Source: an uncultured Sphingomonas sp.
GTDB taxonomy: Bacteria; Pseudomonadota; Alphaproteobacteria; Sphingomonadales; Sphingomonadaceae
Direction of reading: 5' to 3'
Length of the DNA stretch: 64,000 nt
NCBI RefSeq assembly: GCF_913774285.1
Contig: NZ_CAJYHX010000025.1
Span: 173,125 to 237,124 of the forward strand
Each line of letters begins with the position of its first letter. Within the stretch, counting starts at the first letter, position 1. Under the pieces are notes generated by a model. The model saw only the letters and a program-made list of their open reading frames with translations. It was not told the origin of the DNA and ran no database searches. Both the position numbers and the translations under genes were made by a program. Below are positions 35,985 to 45,002 of the stretch, in pieces.

Positions 35985-36055
35985 GCCAACTCGCCCTGCC
36001 GACGTTCGCGCCGATGCTACAGGCTTATGCCTCACCGAGGTGGAGCGCCCATTAG
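35981..36055 (+). pseudogene. Truncated ORF coupled to the halogenase gene
   Basis: An ATG overlaps the halogenase stop (ATGA) and opens a 24-codon frame (starting MSQLALPTFAP) that ends in TAG 16 bp before the convergent HAD gene. ATGA coupling is the way later genes of such operons usually begin, so this may be the 5' stump of a lost third gene of the receptor/halogenase cluster. It is too short to assign a family, and chance cannot be excluded. Confidence 0.35.
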
Positions 36056-36070
36056 CCGCCGGCCTGCCTT

Positions 36071-36823
36071 CTAATCCTTTCGACTCCAGGCGATCAGCGC
36101 CTGCAAGGCCGTGGCAGTTTCCGCCGGGTCTCGCACACCCACGCTGTCGATGCCTGCGGCCCGCACCGGATCGTCATTGCCGCCGGGATAGATGGCGTCT
36201 CCGAAGAACAGGATCGACTCCCTCGGGACTGCTGCATGTTCGACGAGGCGATCGATGGCATATGCCTTGTCGACCCCGTCGCGGGTGATGTCGAGCGAGG
36301 TCGTGCCACCGATTCGGATCGAGAAACCCGGCAATTGCGCCGCGAGCTTGCTTTGCAGCGCAGTTCGCTTCACCTGATCGGGGTCCCACCGCTTCTTCGC
36401 GTCGACCGGCGCCTCCTGCCCGAGCGCCGAGAAGGTGATCTGGGTACCGCGATCCTCTATCTGGGGCCCCCATAGCCGCTCCGGTTTCAGTCCCGCATCG
36501 GCAACGGCACGCTCCAACGCCGTCAAAATCCGGGTGCGTTCGTCAGCCGTGAAGGATTCGGCGTAGATCTGCCGCCAACCGCCTTTGGCAAAGCGGTACA
36601 GCTTGGCGCCAGTGGTCGGCATGATGAACAGCCGCTCCAGCTTCGTACCTTCCGGCAAGCGCGCGATCACCTGCCTTTGAAACTGCTTCCAGTCCCCGCC
36701 GGAGATCACCGCCACCATTGCGATGTCGAGCAACGCCTTCAGGCACGCGGCCATGGACGGCTCGAGCGGCTGCTTGCTTTCGGCGAGCGTCCCGTCGAGA
36801 TCGAAAGCAACCAACTGCTTCAT
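36071..36823 (-). CDS. HAD-IIB family hydrolase (phosphatase)
   Basis: The 250-residue protein shows HAD motif I (FDLDGTLAES, 7-16), motif II in VISGGD, and the C-terminal motif FFGDAIYPGGND. The cap insertion (about 85-190) places it with the IIB group that includes sugar-phosphate phosphatases and phosphomannomutase-like enzymes. Reaction: hydrolysis of a phosphate ester via an Asp phospho-intermediate with Mg2+. It lies 28 bp after paoC on the same strand and may be co-transcribed, though no functional link to the molybdoenzyme is clear. Confidence 0.88.
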   Translation of the reverse strand: MKQLVAFDLDGTLAESKQPLEPSMAACLKALLDIAMVAVISGGDWKQFQRQVIARLPEGTKLERLFIMPTTGAKLYRFAKGGWRQIYAESFTADERTRILTALERAVADAGLKPERLWGPQIEDRGTQITFSALGQEAPVDAKKRWDPDQVKRTALQSKLAAQLPGFSIRIGGTTSLDITRDGVDKAYAIDRLVEHAAVPRESILFFGDAIYPGGNDDPVRAAGIDSVGVRDPAETATALQALIAWSRKD

Positions 36824-36851
36824 GCCGCGCGCCCTTGCGAAGAAGCCGGTG

Positions 36852-39191
36852 TCACAGCAGCTTGTCCAGGGTTATCGGCAGGTCCCGAACGCGCCTGCCG
36901 GTCGCGTTGTAGATCGCGTTCGCTACCGCGGCCGCCACGCCGGTGATACCGATTTCGCCCACCCCATGCGCGCCCATCGGGGTGTGGGGATCGGGAATGT
37001 CGGTCCAGATCACGTCGATTTCCGGCACGTCGAGATGCACCGGCACATGATATTCCGCCAGGCTGGGATTCATGATGCGGCCCTTGCGTTCGTCGAACTG
37101 GGTTTCCTCCATCAACGCCATGCCGAGCCCCATGATGATGCCGCCGCGGAACTGGCTGGCCGCGGTCTTCGGATTGAGGATGCGGCCGCAGTCGAACGAG
37201 CCCAGGAAGCGCCGCACCCGGGTCTCGCCCGTGACGGCGTTGACGGCGACCTCGCAGAACAGCGCGCTGTGCGAATGCATCGACCAATGCATCGTCTCCA
37301 GCGGCATCGATCCCGCCTTGGTGACGGTGATGCCATCCCGCTGCGCTCGTTCGAGAATGGAGGCATAGCGCTCTCGGCGGCTGGGATCGGCCAGCGCGGC
37401 AAGGCCGCCATCGTCGCAACCGACTTCCTGCGCCGACAGACCGGCAAGCGGCGAGTCGTTGCCGGCCAGCTTGAGCAGTTCGCCGACCAGTTCGCCGTGC
37501 GCCGCAATCACCGCCGCGCCGATCGCCGCGGTCTGCTGCGAGCCGCCCGCCATGATCGCGCCGGGAATAGCGGAATCGCCGTACACGACTTCGACCTGCT
37601 CGATGGCGAGGCCGAGCCGCTCGGCCGCCACCAGCGCGGTGGTAGTGGCCGTGCCCATGCCCATCTCGGCGGCGGCGACCTCCACCTTGGCGCGCACCGC
37701 CTCGCCGTCGCGCGACAAGGTAATCCGGGCCTCGGCGCCCGGCATCCGGTAATAGGGATAGGTGCCGGTCGCGCAGCCCAGGCCGATGCGCCACTCGCCT
37801 TCCCGGCGCGTGCCGACCGCCGGACGATCGGCCCATCCGAAGCGTTCGGCGCCGCTGCGCCATGCCTCGGCGATGTGGCGCGAGGAGAAGGGTCGGCCGT
37901 TGACGGGGTCCTTCTCCGGCTCGTTGCGCAGGCGCAGTTCGACAGGGTCGATGCCCAGCTGCTCGGCAAGCTCGTCGATCGCCGATTCGAGCGCGAAGGT
38001 GCCCACTGCCTCGCCCGGCGCGCGCATGAAGGTGTTGGCGAGCGTGTGCATCCGCGTGACCTCCACCTTGAGCAGGATATTGGGCGACGCATAGGCGGCC
38101 TGGCTGCCGAGGATGAACGGCTCGGGCATGTTGTTGTGCGGCGTCATCACCGACAGGCCGGTGTGGATCAGTGCCTCCAGCGTTCCGTCGGCACGTGCGC
38201 CGAGGGCCACGCGCTGCTCGGTCAGCGACCGTCCGCCGACCACGCGGTACACACCCTCGCGGGAAAGTGCGATGCGGACCGGCCGGCCGGAAAGCCGCGC
38301 CGCCGCAGCACCAATGATCTGGTGGTGCCACAGCCCCTTGCTGCCGAAGCCGCCGCCGACATAGGGCGAGGTGAGCCGGACCTGCTCGGTCTCCAGCCCG
38401 AACACGTCGGCCAGCGTCTGCGCCTGCTGGCTTACCATCTGGCTGGCATCGTGGATGGTCAGCGTGTCGCCGTTCCACGCCATCGTCGCCGCGTGGGGCT
38501 CGATCGGATTATGGTTGTGCCGCGGCGTGCGATAGACCTGGTCAACCTTGTGCAGCGCCGCCGCGAAGGCCGCTTCCGCGTCCCCGACTTCGTTCAGCAG
38601 CGGATGGCCCATGAAGACCGCCTGCTCGATCCCCTTGGCCTTGGCGTCGGCAAGCGCGGTGGTCGCTGCCTCGGTCTCGTAGGTGACCTGCAGCAAGGTG
38701 ACGGCGTGATCGGCCTGCTCCTGCGTTTCGGCGAGCACGCCGGCGATCGGCTGCCCGTTCCAATGCACGCGATCATCCTGCAGCACCGGCAGGTCCGCGG
38801 GGCCGACACCCGTAGGCGACGAGCCAAAGGCGGGCGGCGGCGCCATGCGCGGTGCATTTCGATGCGTCATCACCAGTACCACGCCCGGCGCCGCCTCCGC
38901 CGCAGCGCTGTCGATCGCGGCGATGCGGCCGCGCGCGATGGTGGCGTAGACAAGCGCGGCATAGACCATGTTCTCGAAACGATGCTCGGCCGCGAAACCG
39001 GCGGTCCCCGTCACCTTGAGCGCGCCGTCCAGGCGCGACACCGGCTTGCCGATCGCGCCGTGCTTGCGGGCGATCAGCGGATCGGGCACCCCGCCGGGCA
39101 TCCAGCTGTCGGGCGCAAGCGGCACCAGCCGCTCCATCGCGCTTTGCACCAGGCCCTGCGCGGCCTGCTTGGCATTCTCGACGATGCTCAC
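36852..39191 (-). CDS. paoC: Molybdenum hydroxylase large subunit (PaoC/YagR-like)
   Basis: The 779-residue xanthine-dehydrogenase-family molybdopterin subunit has PVSRLDGALKVTGTAGFAAE at the start of the ald_Xan_dh_C region, SPYVGGGFGSKG, TFMRAPGEAVGTFALE and the C-terminal GAHGVGEIGITG with the catalytic Glu. The GTG start at 39191 overlaps the paoB stop (GTGA). With paoB and paoA it would form a periplasmic-type aldehyde oxidoreductase (E. coli PaoABC), oxidising aromatic aldehydes to acids. Cofactor assembly chaperone PaoD is not present in the window. Confidence 0.9.
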   Translation of the reverse strand: MSIVENAKQAAQGLVQSAMERLVPLAPDSWMPGGVPDPLIARKHGAIGKPVSRLDGALKVTGTAGFAAEHRFENMVYAALVYATIARGRIAAIDSAAAEAAPGVVLVMTHRNAPRMAPPPAFGSSPTGVGPADLPVLQDDRVHWNGQPIAGVLAETQEQADHAVTLLQVTYETEAATTALADAKAKGIEQAVFMGHPLLNEVGDAEAAFAAALHKVDQVYRTPRHNHNPIEPHAATMAWNGDTLTIHDASQMVSQQAQTLADVFGLETEQVRLTSPYVGGGFGSKGLWHHQIIGAAAARLSGRPVRIALSREGVYRVVGGRSLTEQRVALGARADGTLEALIHTGLSVMTPHNNMPEPFILGSQAAYASPNILLKVEVTRMHTLANTFMRAPGEAVGTFALESAIDELAEQLGIDPVELRLRNEPEKDPVNGRPFSSRHIAEAWRSGAERFGWADRPAVGTRREGEWRIGLGCATGTYPYYRMPGAEARITLSRDGEAVRAKVEVAAAEMGMGTATTTALVAAERLGLAIEQVEVVYGDSAIPGAIMAGGSQQTAAIGAAVIAAHGELVGELLKLAGNDSPLAGLSAQEVGCDDGGLAALADPSRRERYASILERAQRDGITVTKAGSMPLETMHWSMHSHSALFCEVAVNAVTGETRVRRFLGSFDCGRILNPKTAASQFRGGIIMGLGMALMEETQFDERKGRIMNPSLAEYHVPVHLDVPEIDVIWTDIPDPHTPMGAHGVGEIGITGVAAAVANAIYNATGRRVRDLPITLDKLL

Positions 39192-40173
39192 GTCGTCTCT
39201 CCCGATGCAAGCGCCTGCAACACCGCCGCGAGGGTGCGCCCGGCCAGCGCCGGCTTGAACGCGTTGTCGCGGAGCGGCCTGGCCTCTTCGAACTCCAGCG
39301 CAGCCGCATCCAGAAAGGTCTGATGCGTTGCCGGCGCCCCGCGGAGTGCCGCTTCCGCCTTCGTGGCGCGCCAAGGCTTGTGAGCGACGCCACCGAACGC
39401 GATCCGCACGTCAGCGATGCGATCCCCGTCACGCCTGAGCGCCGCCGCGACGGAGATCAGCGCAAAGGCATAGCTCGCCCGGTCGCGTACCTTCCGGTAG
39501 GTCGACGTGCCCCCGAAATCGAGCGGCGGCAGTTCGACGGCCTGGATCAGTTCGCCCTGCGTGAGGGTTGTATCCCGGTCGGGTGCGTCGCCGGGGAGAC
39601 GATGCAGATCACCGAACGCAATGCTGCGCGGTCCCGCAGGCCCTGTCACGTGCACGATGGCGTCCAGCGCGGCCAGGGCCACACACATGTCCGACGGGTG
39701 CGTGGCCACGCATGCTTCGGAAGCGCCCAGCACCGCATGGATCCGGTTGAACCCCTCGCGTGCGTCGCAGCCCGATCCGGGCAGTCGCTTGTTACAGCGG
39801 GATCCATCGCTGTCGTAGAAATAGGTGCAGCGGGTCCGCTGCAGCAGATTGCCGCCCATGGTCGCCATGTTGCGGATCTGCGCCGATGCGCCGGCCAGGA
39901 TCGCCCGCGCCAGCATCGGATAGCGTGTCCGCACCGCGCGATGCTCGGCAAGCGCCGTGTTGCGAACCGCCGCCCCGATCATCAGGCCGCCAGCGTCTGT
40001 TTCCTCGATCGTCGCGGGAAGCGCGCTCACATCCACCAGTCTTTCGGGACGCGCAACCGTTTCGCGCAGCAGGTCCACCAAGTTGGTACCGCCGCCGAGA
40101 AAGGCGGTGCCGGCGTCGGCACCCAAGCGCACGGCTTCGGACGCGTCGGTTGCCCGCAGATAGGTGAAGGGCG

Positions 40174-40177
<4 letters not shown>
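39188..40177 (-). CDS. paoB: Molybdenum hydroxylase FAD subunit (PaoB/YagS-like)
   Basis: The 329-residue protein has the FAD-binding domain of CO-dehydrogenase/xanthine-dehydrogenase medium subunits: FLGGGTNLVDLLRE, IGAAVRNTALAEH and MGGNLLQRTRCTYFYD, the last with the cysteine-containing insertion typical of PaoB, which binds an extra 4Fe-4S cluster (Cys near residues 117, 127 and 136). It passes electrons from the molybdenum site. The start overlaps the paoA stop by 4 bases. Confidence 0.91.
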
Positions 40178-40680
<503 letters not shown>

Positions 40681-40859
40681 CCCGATCCTCCGGTGGAAAG
40701 CCCTTACAAAGCGGAACGACAAGCGCGACGATTGGTGCCGTGACGATGTTCCCCAGCCGGTCGCTTGCCCCCTGACGATCTCAGGCCGATCGAGCGGCAG
40801 CTTCTGGCAGAAGCTGTCGTTGGAAGCGCAATTGGCGAACGACGCGTCTTGGTCGGGAT

Positions 40860-41386
40860 CACACACCAACGGCGCGCATCTTGCGCGAATAATACCATTG
40901 GCGGGACCTCGGCGCTTGCCCCGTTTCAGCACGTCGAGAAACTCGTGCGGGGTTACCGCCGCGATCGGCCGTCGGGCGATGCCTGCTAAAAGTCCCGGAG
41001 ATCAACGCGCCTTATTGAGGGTAGCCGCCGACGTCCCCTATCGCTCCATCTCTTTGATATAGTCATTGGCGACAACCTTGAAGGTGGTCTTAGCTGCCAC
41101 TTCCGATTGGACACGCTGCCGCCGCCTCTCCTCGACCGAATCGATCCGTTGTCGAGCTGGGCCTTCGCCCCGTTCCGCCTGCCGAGGCTGTTATAGCGAT
41201 GCGTGGGGGGGGGGGAAGCTGCCGAGCGACAGCTTCCGCTGGATCCCGCAGCATTGATAGCGGTATCGCCGGGGCAGGGCGTCAAAGGGCTGAACGAGGC
41301 AGTAGAGCCCGTCCGAGTCGGAAACGTTGAAGGGCCTGGCTGCCGGCTACAGCGCTGGAATCTGGACCACGGCAAGCATGGGGCCA
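40860..41386 (-). pseudogene. Decayed P4-type tyrosine integrase
   Basis: Pieces of one integrase can be followed on the minus strand in changing frames. The N-terminal domain reads PAARPFNVSDSDGLYCLVQP, just after a TAG (41347-41349) that replaces a Lys codon, then RKLSLGSFP up to a C11 tract (41205-41215 as G11). The next piece is RQAERGEGPARQRIDS, VEERRRQRVQSEVAA and TTFKVVANDYIKEMER, ending in TAG; then SAATLNKAR, a stop, and LAGIARRPIAAVTPHEFLDVLKR. These match the DUF4102/SAM-like parts of prophage and island integrases. The catalytic R-HxxR-Y domain is not recognisable. The gene is dead, so the element it served is fixed or depends on another integrase. Confidence 0.82.
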
Positions 41387-41625
41387 CGGCTCCTGAAGCG
41401 TTCGTGGCCCCATGATCGTGGCCTCTTTTGAGTGGGCCACAGCGGAACATAATGAGAAAATATGGGACCACGTTAGGCCCATTTTATCGCAGTTTTCCGC
41501 GGTTTTCTAGCGATGTTCTCTAGATGTACTGGTGCGCTTACAGGACTCACATCGGACGCTGTAACCCGCAGAAAAGCGTGGGCTCTGGCAGGACTAGCAA
41601 TCCGTGGCCCCTTCGTGGCCCACCA
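41380..41625. repeat. GGGCCAC repeats upstream of the decayed integrase
   Basis: GGGCCAC or its complement GTGGCCC occurs near 41380, 41405, 41434, 41604 and 41615, with a variant (GTGGCCT) at 41419. The copies cluster in the ~240 bp ahead of the integrase remnant, where such elements keep arm-type binding sites for their recombinase. The remaining sequence to 41815 holds no recognisable gene. Confidence 0.5.
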
Positions 41626-41815
41626 AAAAACCTGGTCCGAAACCCGGACACGAACCCTCGCCCCTTGAACCCCTTTGGTACTTTTTGGACGTGATTCGCG
41701 GCACGCTTTTCGGGCGATCAGGGTCAATTATTCAGCGCCGGTCATACATGTTCCGGCATAGCGATTTCTAAGCGGCGCCGGTCGCCTGATCGCATCGCAT
41801 GCCGGGCGAAGTGGA

Positions 41816-43069
41816 TCAGCGCTTGCCGCATCCCTCGAGGATCGGGGTCATCGCCCTGACATGCGCATCGATGCGCTCAAGGACGTTCAACGGAACAACC
41901 TCACGCTCCGGCAACTTCCACCAGTGCGCATGGACGCAAGCCACCGTCTCCACCACGGCTTCGAGAACCGCCGGTTCGGGGAGGCGCGCGCGATTTGCGA
42001 AGACCTTCCAGCGATCTGCCGTCAACGCCTTGAACGAACGTTCGCCACCGAGCGACAGCGCCAGAGTGTCCGCTGGAATATAAGGGACGGTCGACAGCAC
42101 GTCGTAGATTGGCGCCAGCGCGGGAAGGTTGCCGTCTCCGGGATAGATGAGCGACCAGTTCTTAAGATGCATATCGCCATTGCCGGTGATCACGGCCAGG
42201 ACCAGCCGGCGGACGAATTCGAGCGCGGCCGGCGGAGAGATCGCTACACCTAAGGCCGCGGCGATATCGTGATAGGCCGCGGCATCGTATTTCCGCGACG
42301 GATAGGCACCGAACACCTGGGCGAAATCCTCGATGTGGATCCTTTCGCCCGATGGCGCACGGTCGAAGCGCCGGATCAGCAGGACCTTGCCCTCGGCCAT
42401 GGTATCGAAGTCTTCCGGGATCCCGTCGAAATCCGATTTGTCGACCAGTTCGCGCGCTGGCACGTCCATGCCGATGGCTGCCGCCAACGCCAGGTTGGCG
42501 AACTCGTTTTCGGAGACGCCCGGAAATGCGGTCGACGGGAACTTGGCAATATACTGGCCCTGCCCATCTTCGAGCGGGATGGTCAGGCCGCCTCCCTTGC
42601 CGGTGTTCTTCATCACCGACAGCTTCATCTGCACGCCGGCAAGCGAAAAGCGCGCCTTGGGCTTGTTCTCTACGGCCTCCGGACGTGCGACGTTGGAGCC
42701 TTCGCTGGGGATTACCCGAACCGCGCCCGGGAGGTCGGTGCCGAGGGCCGCCAGAAGGTCGAAATCATTGCCCGGGCGGACAGCCCCGGCATGATGCCTT
42801 TCCATCGCATCCCGCAGTTTGTCCTCGGGAAGCAGATTCGCGAAGAAGGCAGGCAGCGCACCGGCCAAGGGCTTCGGATCCTTCCGCAGCCCCCCTGCCG
42901 CCGCGCGGAAAGACAGGCTGAGGACCGGGAATCCGCCGGTAGCCCGATAGGCGGGATCAAAACTAAACGCGTTAAAGTCGCCCGACGTCCGGACGATTAC
43001 ACCAACCTTCATCGCGTTCAGAAAGACGTCCAGCGACTGGGTGGTCTGCGGAACCTGCGTCACCTTCAA
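41816..43069 (-). CDS. hipA: HipA-type serine/threonine kinase toxin
   Basis: The 417-residue protein has the HipA N-terminal couple domain (LFANLLPEDKLRDAMERH-like segment read as AFFANLLPEDKLRDAM), the FSLAGVQMKLSV motif, nucleotide-binding YIAKFPS, and the kinase catalytic loop GNGDMHLKNWSLI with the Asp and Asn conserved, then the metal-binding Asp in PIYDVLST. HipA kinases phosphorylate targets such as glutamyl-tRNA synthetase and slow growth. Its start overlaps the end of hipB by 4 bases, the usual antitoxin-first order. It lies between the dead integrase and the trb cluster, in keeping with a stabilising cargo. Confidence 0.92.
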   Translation of the reverse strand: MKVTQVPQTTQSLDVFLNAMKVGVIVRTSGDFNAFSFDPAYRATGGFPVLSLSFRAAAGGLRKDPKPLAGALPAFFANLLPEDKLRDAMERHHAGAVRPGNDFDLLAALGTDLPGAVRVIPSEGSNVARPEAVENKPKARFSLAGVQMKLSVMKNTGKGGGLTIPLEDGQGQYIAKFPSTAFPGVSENEFANLALAAAIGMDVPARELVDKSDFDGIPEDFDTMAEGKVLLIRRFDRAPSGERIHIEDFAQVFGAYPSRKYDAAAYHDIAAALGVAISPPAALEFVRRLVLAVITGNGDMHLKNWSLIYPGDGNLPALAPIYDVLSTVPYIPADTLALSLGGERSFKALTADRWKVFANRARLPEPAVLEAVVETVACVHAHWWKLPEREVVPLNVLERIDAHVRAMTPILEGCGKR

Positions 43070-43359
43070 TCCTCCTGGGGAACGAAAGCAGGCAGGTCGT
43101 CGTCGTGCTGAGGCTGCAGCAATGCGCGGACAGCGGGTACCATCGCCTGTGGCACCAGCATCACCTCAAGCCCAAGAGCACGCGCAACATTCATCAGCGT
43201 CGTAGCTCGGGCAGCGGCAACCCCAGTTTCGATATCCCGATAGCGAGGCCGCGAGATGCCAGCCAAATCGGCGACCTGTTCCTGCGTCAGTCCGGCAGTC
43301 CGCCTGACTTCACGCAATCGCTGCCCCATTTCCTGCAGGAATGTTGATGACGCTTCCAC
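43066..43359 (-). CDS. hipB: HipB-type antitoxin, XRE-family repressor
   Basis: The 97-residue protein has a helix-turn-helix LREVRRTAGLTQEQVADLAG and YRDIETG (about 15-55), and a C-terminal tail (LPAFVPQED) typical of HipB. The GTG at 43359 with AGGA upstream is chosen. An ATG at 43392 would start inside the palindrome that looks like the operator. HipB binds HipA and represses the operon. Confidence 0.88.
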   Translation of the reverse strand: MEASSTFLQEMGQRLREVRRTAGLTQEQVADLAGISRPRYRDIETGVAAARATTLMNVARALGLEVMLVPQAMVPAVRALLQPQHDDDLPAFVPQED

Positions 43360-43374
43360 AATGATCCTAAAACA

Positions 43375-43419
43375 TATCATGCTTGCGCTCAATGATACGT
43401 ATAGAGATCATAATTGATC
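43375..43419 (-). promoter_or_regulatory. hipBA operator region
   Basis: Inverted repeat TATCAT-N11-ATGATA (43375-43397) and a second palindrome GATCA-TAAT-TGATC (43406-43419) lie directly upstream of hipB in an AT-rich patch. The TATC...GATA form recalls the E. coli HipB operator TATCC-N8-GGATA with a different spacer. Two adjacent palindromes fit cooperative autorepression by HipB. Confidence 0.6.
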
Positions 43420-43565
43420 CTTCGCGTCAACTGAGTTTGTCCGTTTAGGTACCAAAAATTCGTCAAAAGATATGGAAACATATCACCGCGTCGAAAGACT
43501 CCGCGCTGGCCCGCGCGAAGACATAGAAGGTGCTGTAAGGGAAGCACTCCAGCCCGTCGCGCGTG

Positions 43566-43784
43566 TCATCGGCCTGCTCCCCGCACCCTTGCAAAACTAC
43601 GGTCGCTATCGAGGAAGGACGCGAGCATGGCCGGGATCAAATCGGTCACCGCCTCCTTCTGCCCATAAGTTTCGGCATATAGCGCAGCATAGTCCCGCAG
43701 CCGCTGGTGCAGGTCGGGCGTGATGAGGATCGCCAGCTTGACGGGCTTTCGATCCGGCAGCTTTGCGAGTTTCAGGTCAGGCAT
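43566..43784 (-). CDS. DUF2274 protein of the trb cluster
   Basis: The 72-residue protein carries the DUF2274 signature KLAKLPDRKPVKLAI and LHQRLRDYAALYAETYGQ. It regularly sits directly after trbI in alphaproteobacterial integrative elements; here the gap is 9 bp. It may be a small DNA-binding or transfer-accessory protein, but the role is unknown. It is the last recognisable gene of the conjugation operon. Confidence 0.85.
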   Translation of the reverse strand: MPDLKLAKLPDRKPVKLAILITPDLHQRLRDYAALYAETYGQKEAVTDLIPAMLASFLDSDRSFARVRGAGR

Positions 43785-43793
43785 GTCGGCCTC

Positions 43794-45002
43794 CTATTCG
43801 CGCCAGGGCGCGAGGATCAGGTCCTTGTGGACCACGAGCAGCACATTCGTGCCGGGGCGAACTGTCAGCGTCGGCTGGATGTTGAGATTACGCGAGGTGA
43901 GTTGGTCGCCCGCACGCGCGACATTCTGCTGCGTTGACTGCCGGATCGCCCGGACAAGATCGCTGTCACCGGAAATCGTCAGCTCCGAGCCCACGCCGAG
44001 CAGGGTCGACAGCGCGACCCCCTTGAGCAGCGTCCAGGTGTGGAAGTCCACCTTGTCCTGCAGGCCGGAATAGCCCGAGGCGTCGGTCGCCGGCACGTTG
44101 TCGATCCGGAGCGAGCTGCCGTCCGGCAGCAGGATGCGCTGCCAAATGACCAGCGCACGCTTCTGCCCGAAGGCTATTACGGAATCATAGCTGCCAACCA
44201 GCCGCGCGCCTTGCGGGATGAGCAGAATGCGCCCGGTGGGACTATCGAACACGTTCGCCGTCACCTGTGCCGTCACCAAACCCGGCAGATCGGACCGGAG
44301 ACCGGACATCAGACTCGCCGGGATCACACTGCCGGCCGACAGGAGATACGGCGACGGCGCGGCTTGCAGCCTGTGCGGATTGGTGTCCGCCGACGGATCG
44401 AGCGTGGCAATGAACTGGGCCTTGCGGCTCTGCGCATTGGGATCGCGCTCCGGATCGAGTGCCGGCGTTGGCCCTTCCGTGGTCACGGGTGTCGGCGGAG
44501 CAGCGATCTCCGCTGACACCGGCGCCGATGGCCTGCTCTGGTTCTGCACCAGCAGTCCCGATGCGCGTGCTGCTTTCAGCTCGGCAAGCTGCCGCTCGCG
44601 TTCCTGGGTCGCGGCCTGCGCCACCGCCCGCTCTGCCCCACTACCGCTATCTACTTCCCCCTCGGCCGCCATGCGGCGCTGGCGCTCAAGGATTGGGCGC
44701 CCCAGGTCGCCCGGTAGCGGCGGCCCGAGCTTTGGAACATCACCATAACTTGCGGGCAGGCGGTTCAAGGTATCGGGCGGCGGCTGTCTGCTTGGTTGCG
44801 ACAGCTCCTTCCGCTCGGCTGCCGCCAGTCGCAGGCGCGATCCCAAAGCACTCCATGCCACGGCGACAAGGGCGACCGAACCAAGTGCCGCGATAGCGAT
44901 GATCACGCCGCGCCGGAACCGGATGGCGCGCGGAGGCTTGACCCGGATGGACAGCGACTCCGGGTCGAGCTTCGGAGGTGGCGGGACGGCATCCTCGCTC
45001 AT
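43794..45002 (-). CDS. trbI: Conjugal transfer protein TrbI (VirB10-like)
   Basis: The 402-residue protein has a cytoplasmic N terminus (proline-rich), one membrane helix (about 32-53), a proline-rich periplasmic linker, and a C-terminal VirB10 beta-barrel domain (about 215-400) with LLSAGSVIPASLMSGLRSDLPG, ILLIPQGARLVGSYDS and the ending NVLLVVHKDLIL. It bridges the inner and outer membrane in the mating-pair channel. The ATG overlaps the trbG stop (ATGA). Confidence 0.94.
   Translation of the reverse strand: MSEDAVPPPPKLDPESLSIRVKPPRAIRFRRGVIIAIAALGSVALVAVAWSALGSRLRLAAAERKELSQPSRQPPPDTLNRLPASYGDVPKLGPPLPGDLGRPILERQRRMAAEGEVDSGSGAERAVAQAATQERERQLAELKAARASGLLVQNQSRPSAPVSAEIAAPPTPVTTEGPTPALDPERDPNAQSRKAQFIATLDPSADTNPHRLQAAPSPYLLSAGSVIPASLMSGLRSDLPGLVTAQVTANVFDSPTGRILLIPQGARLVGSYDSVIAFGQKRALVIWQRILLPDGSSLRIDNVPATDASGYSGLQDKVDFHTWTLLKGVALSTLLGVGSELTISGDSDLVRAIRQSTQQNVARAGDQLTSRNLNIQPTLTVRPGTNVLLVVHKDLILAPWRE

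Noticed and set aside
40713..40737. GGCAC-N16-CGTT upstream of paoA as an EcfG promoter
   Set aside because: It deviates from the GGAAC -35 element, and paoA-type genes are not expected regulon members; too weak without data.
40681..40932. N-terminal extension of the 2Fe-2S subunit
   Set aside because: The extra residues derive from the decayed integrase; the ferredoxin domain and a good ribosome site start at 40680.
41600..41700. tRNA-like GGGTTCGTGTCC on the minus strand
   Set aside because: Only two to three pairs of a T stem can form and no anticodon arm is present, so it was not called as a tRNA or att site.
43472..43723. Small plus-strand frame between hipB and DUF2274
   Set aside because: It mostly overlaps DUF2274 in antisense and shows no recognisable family.
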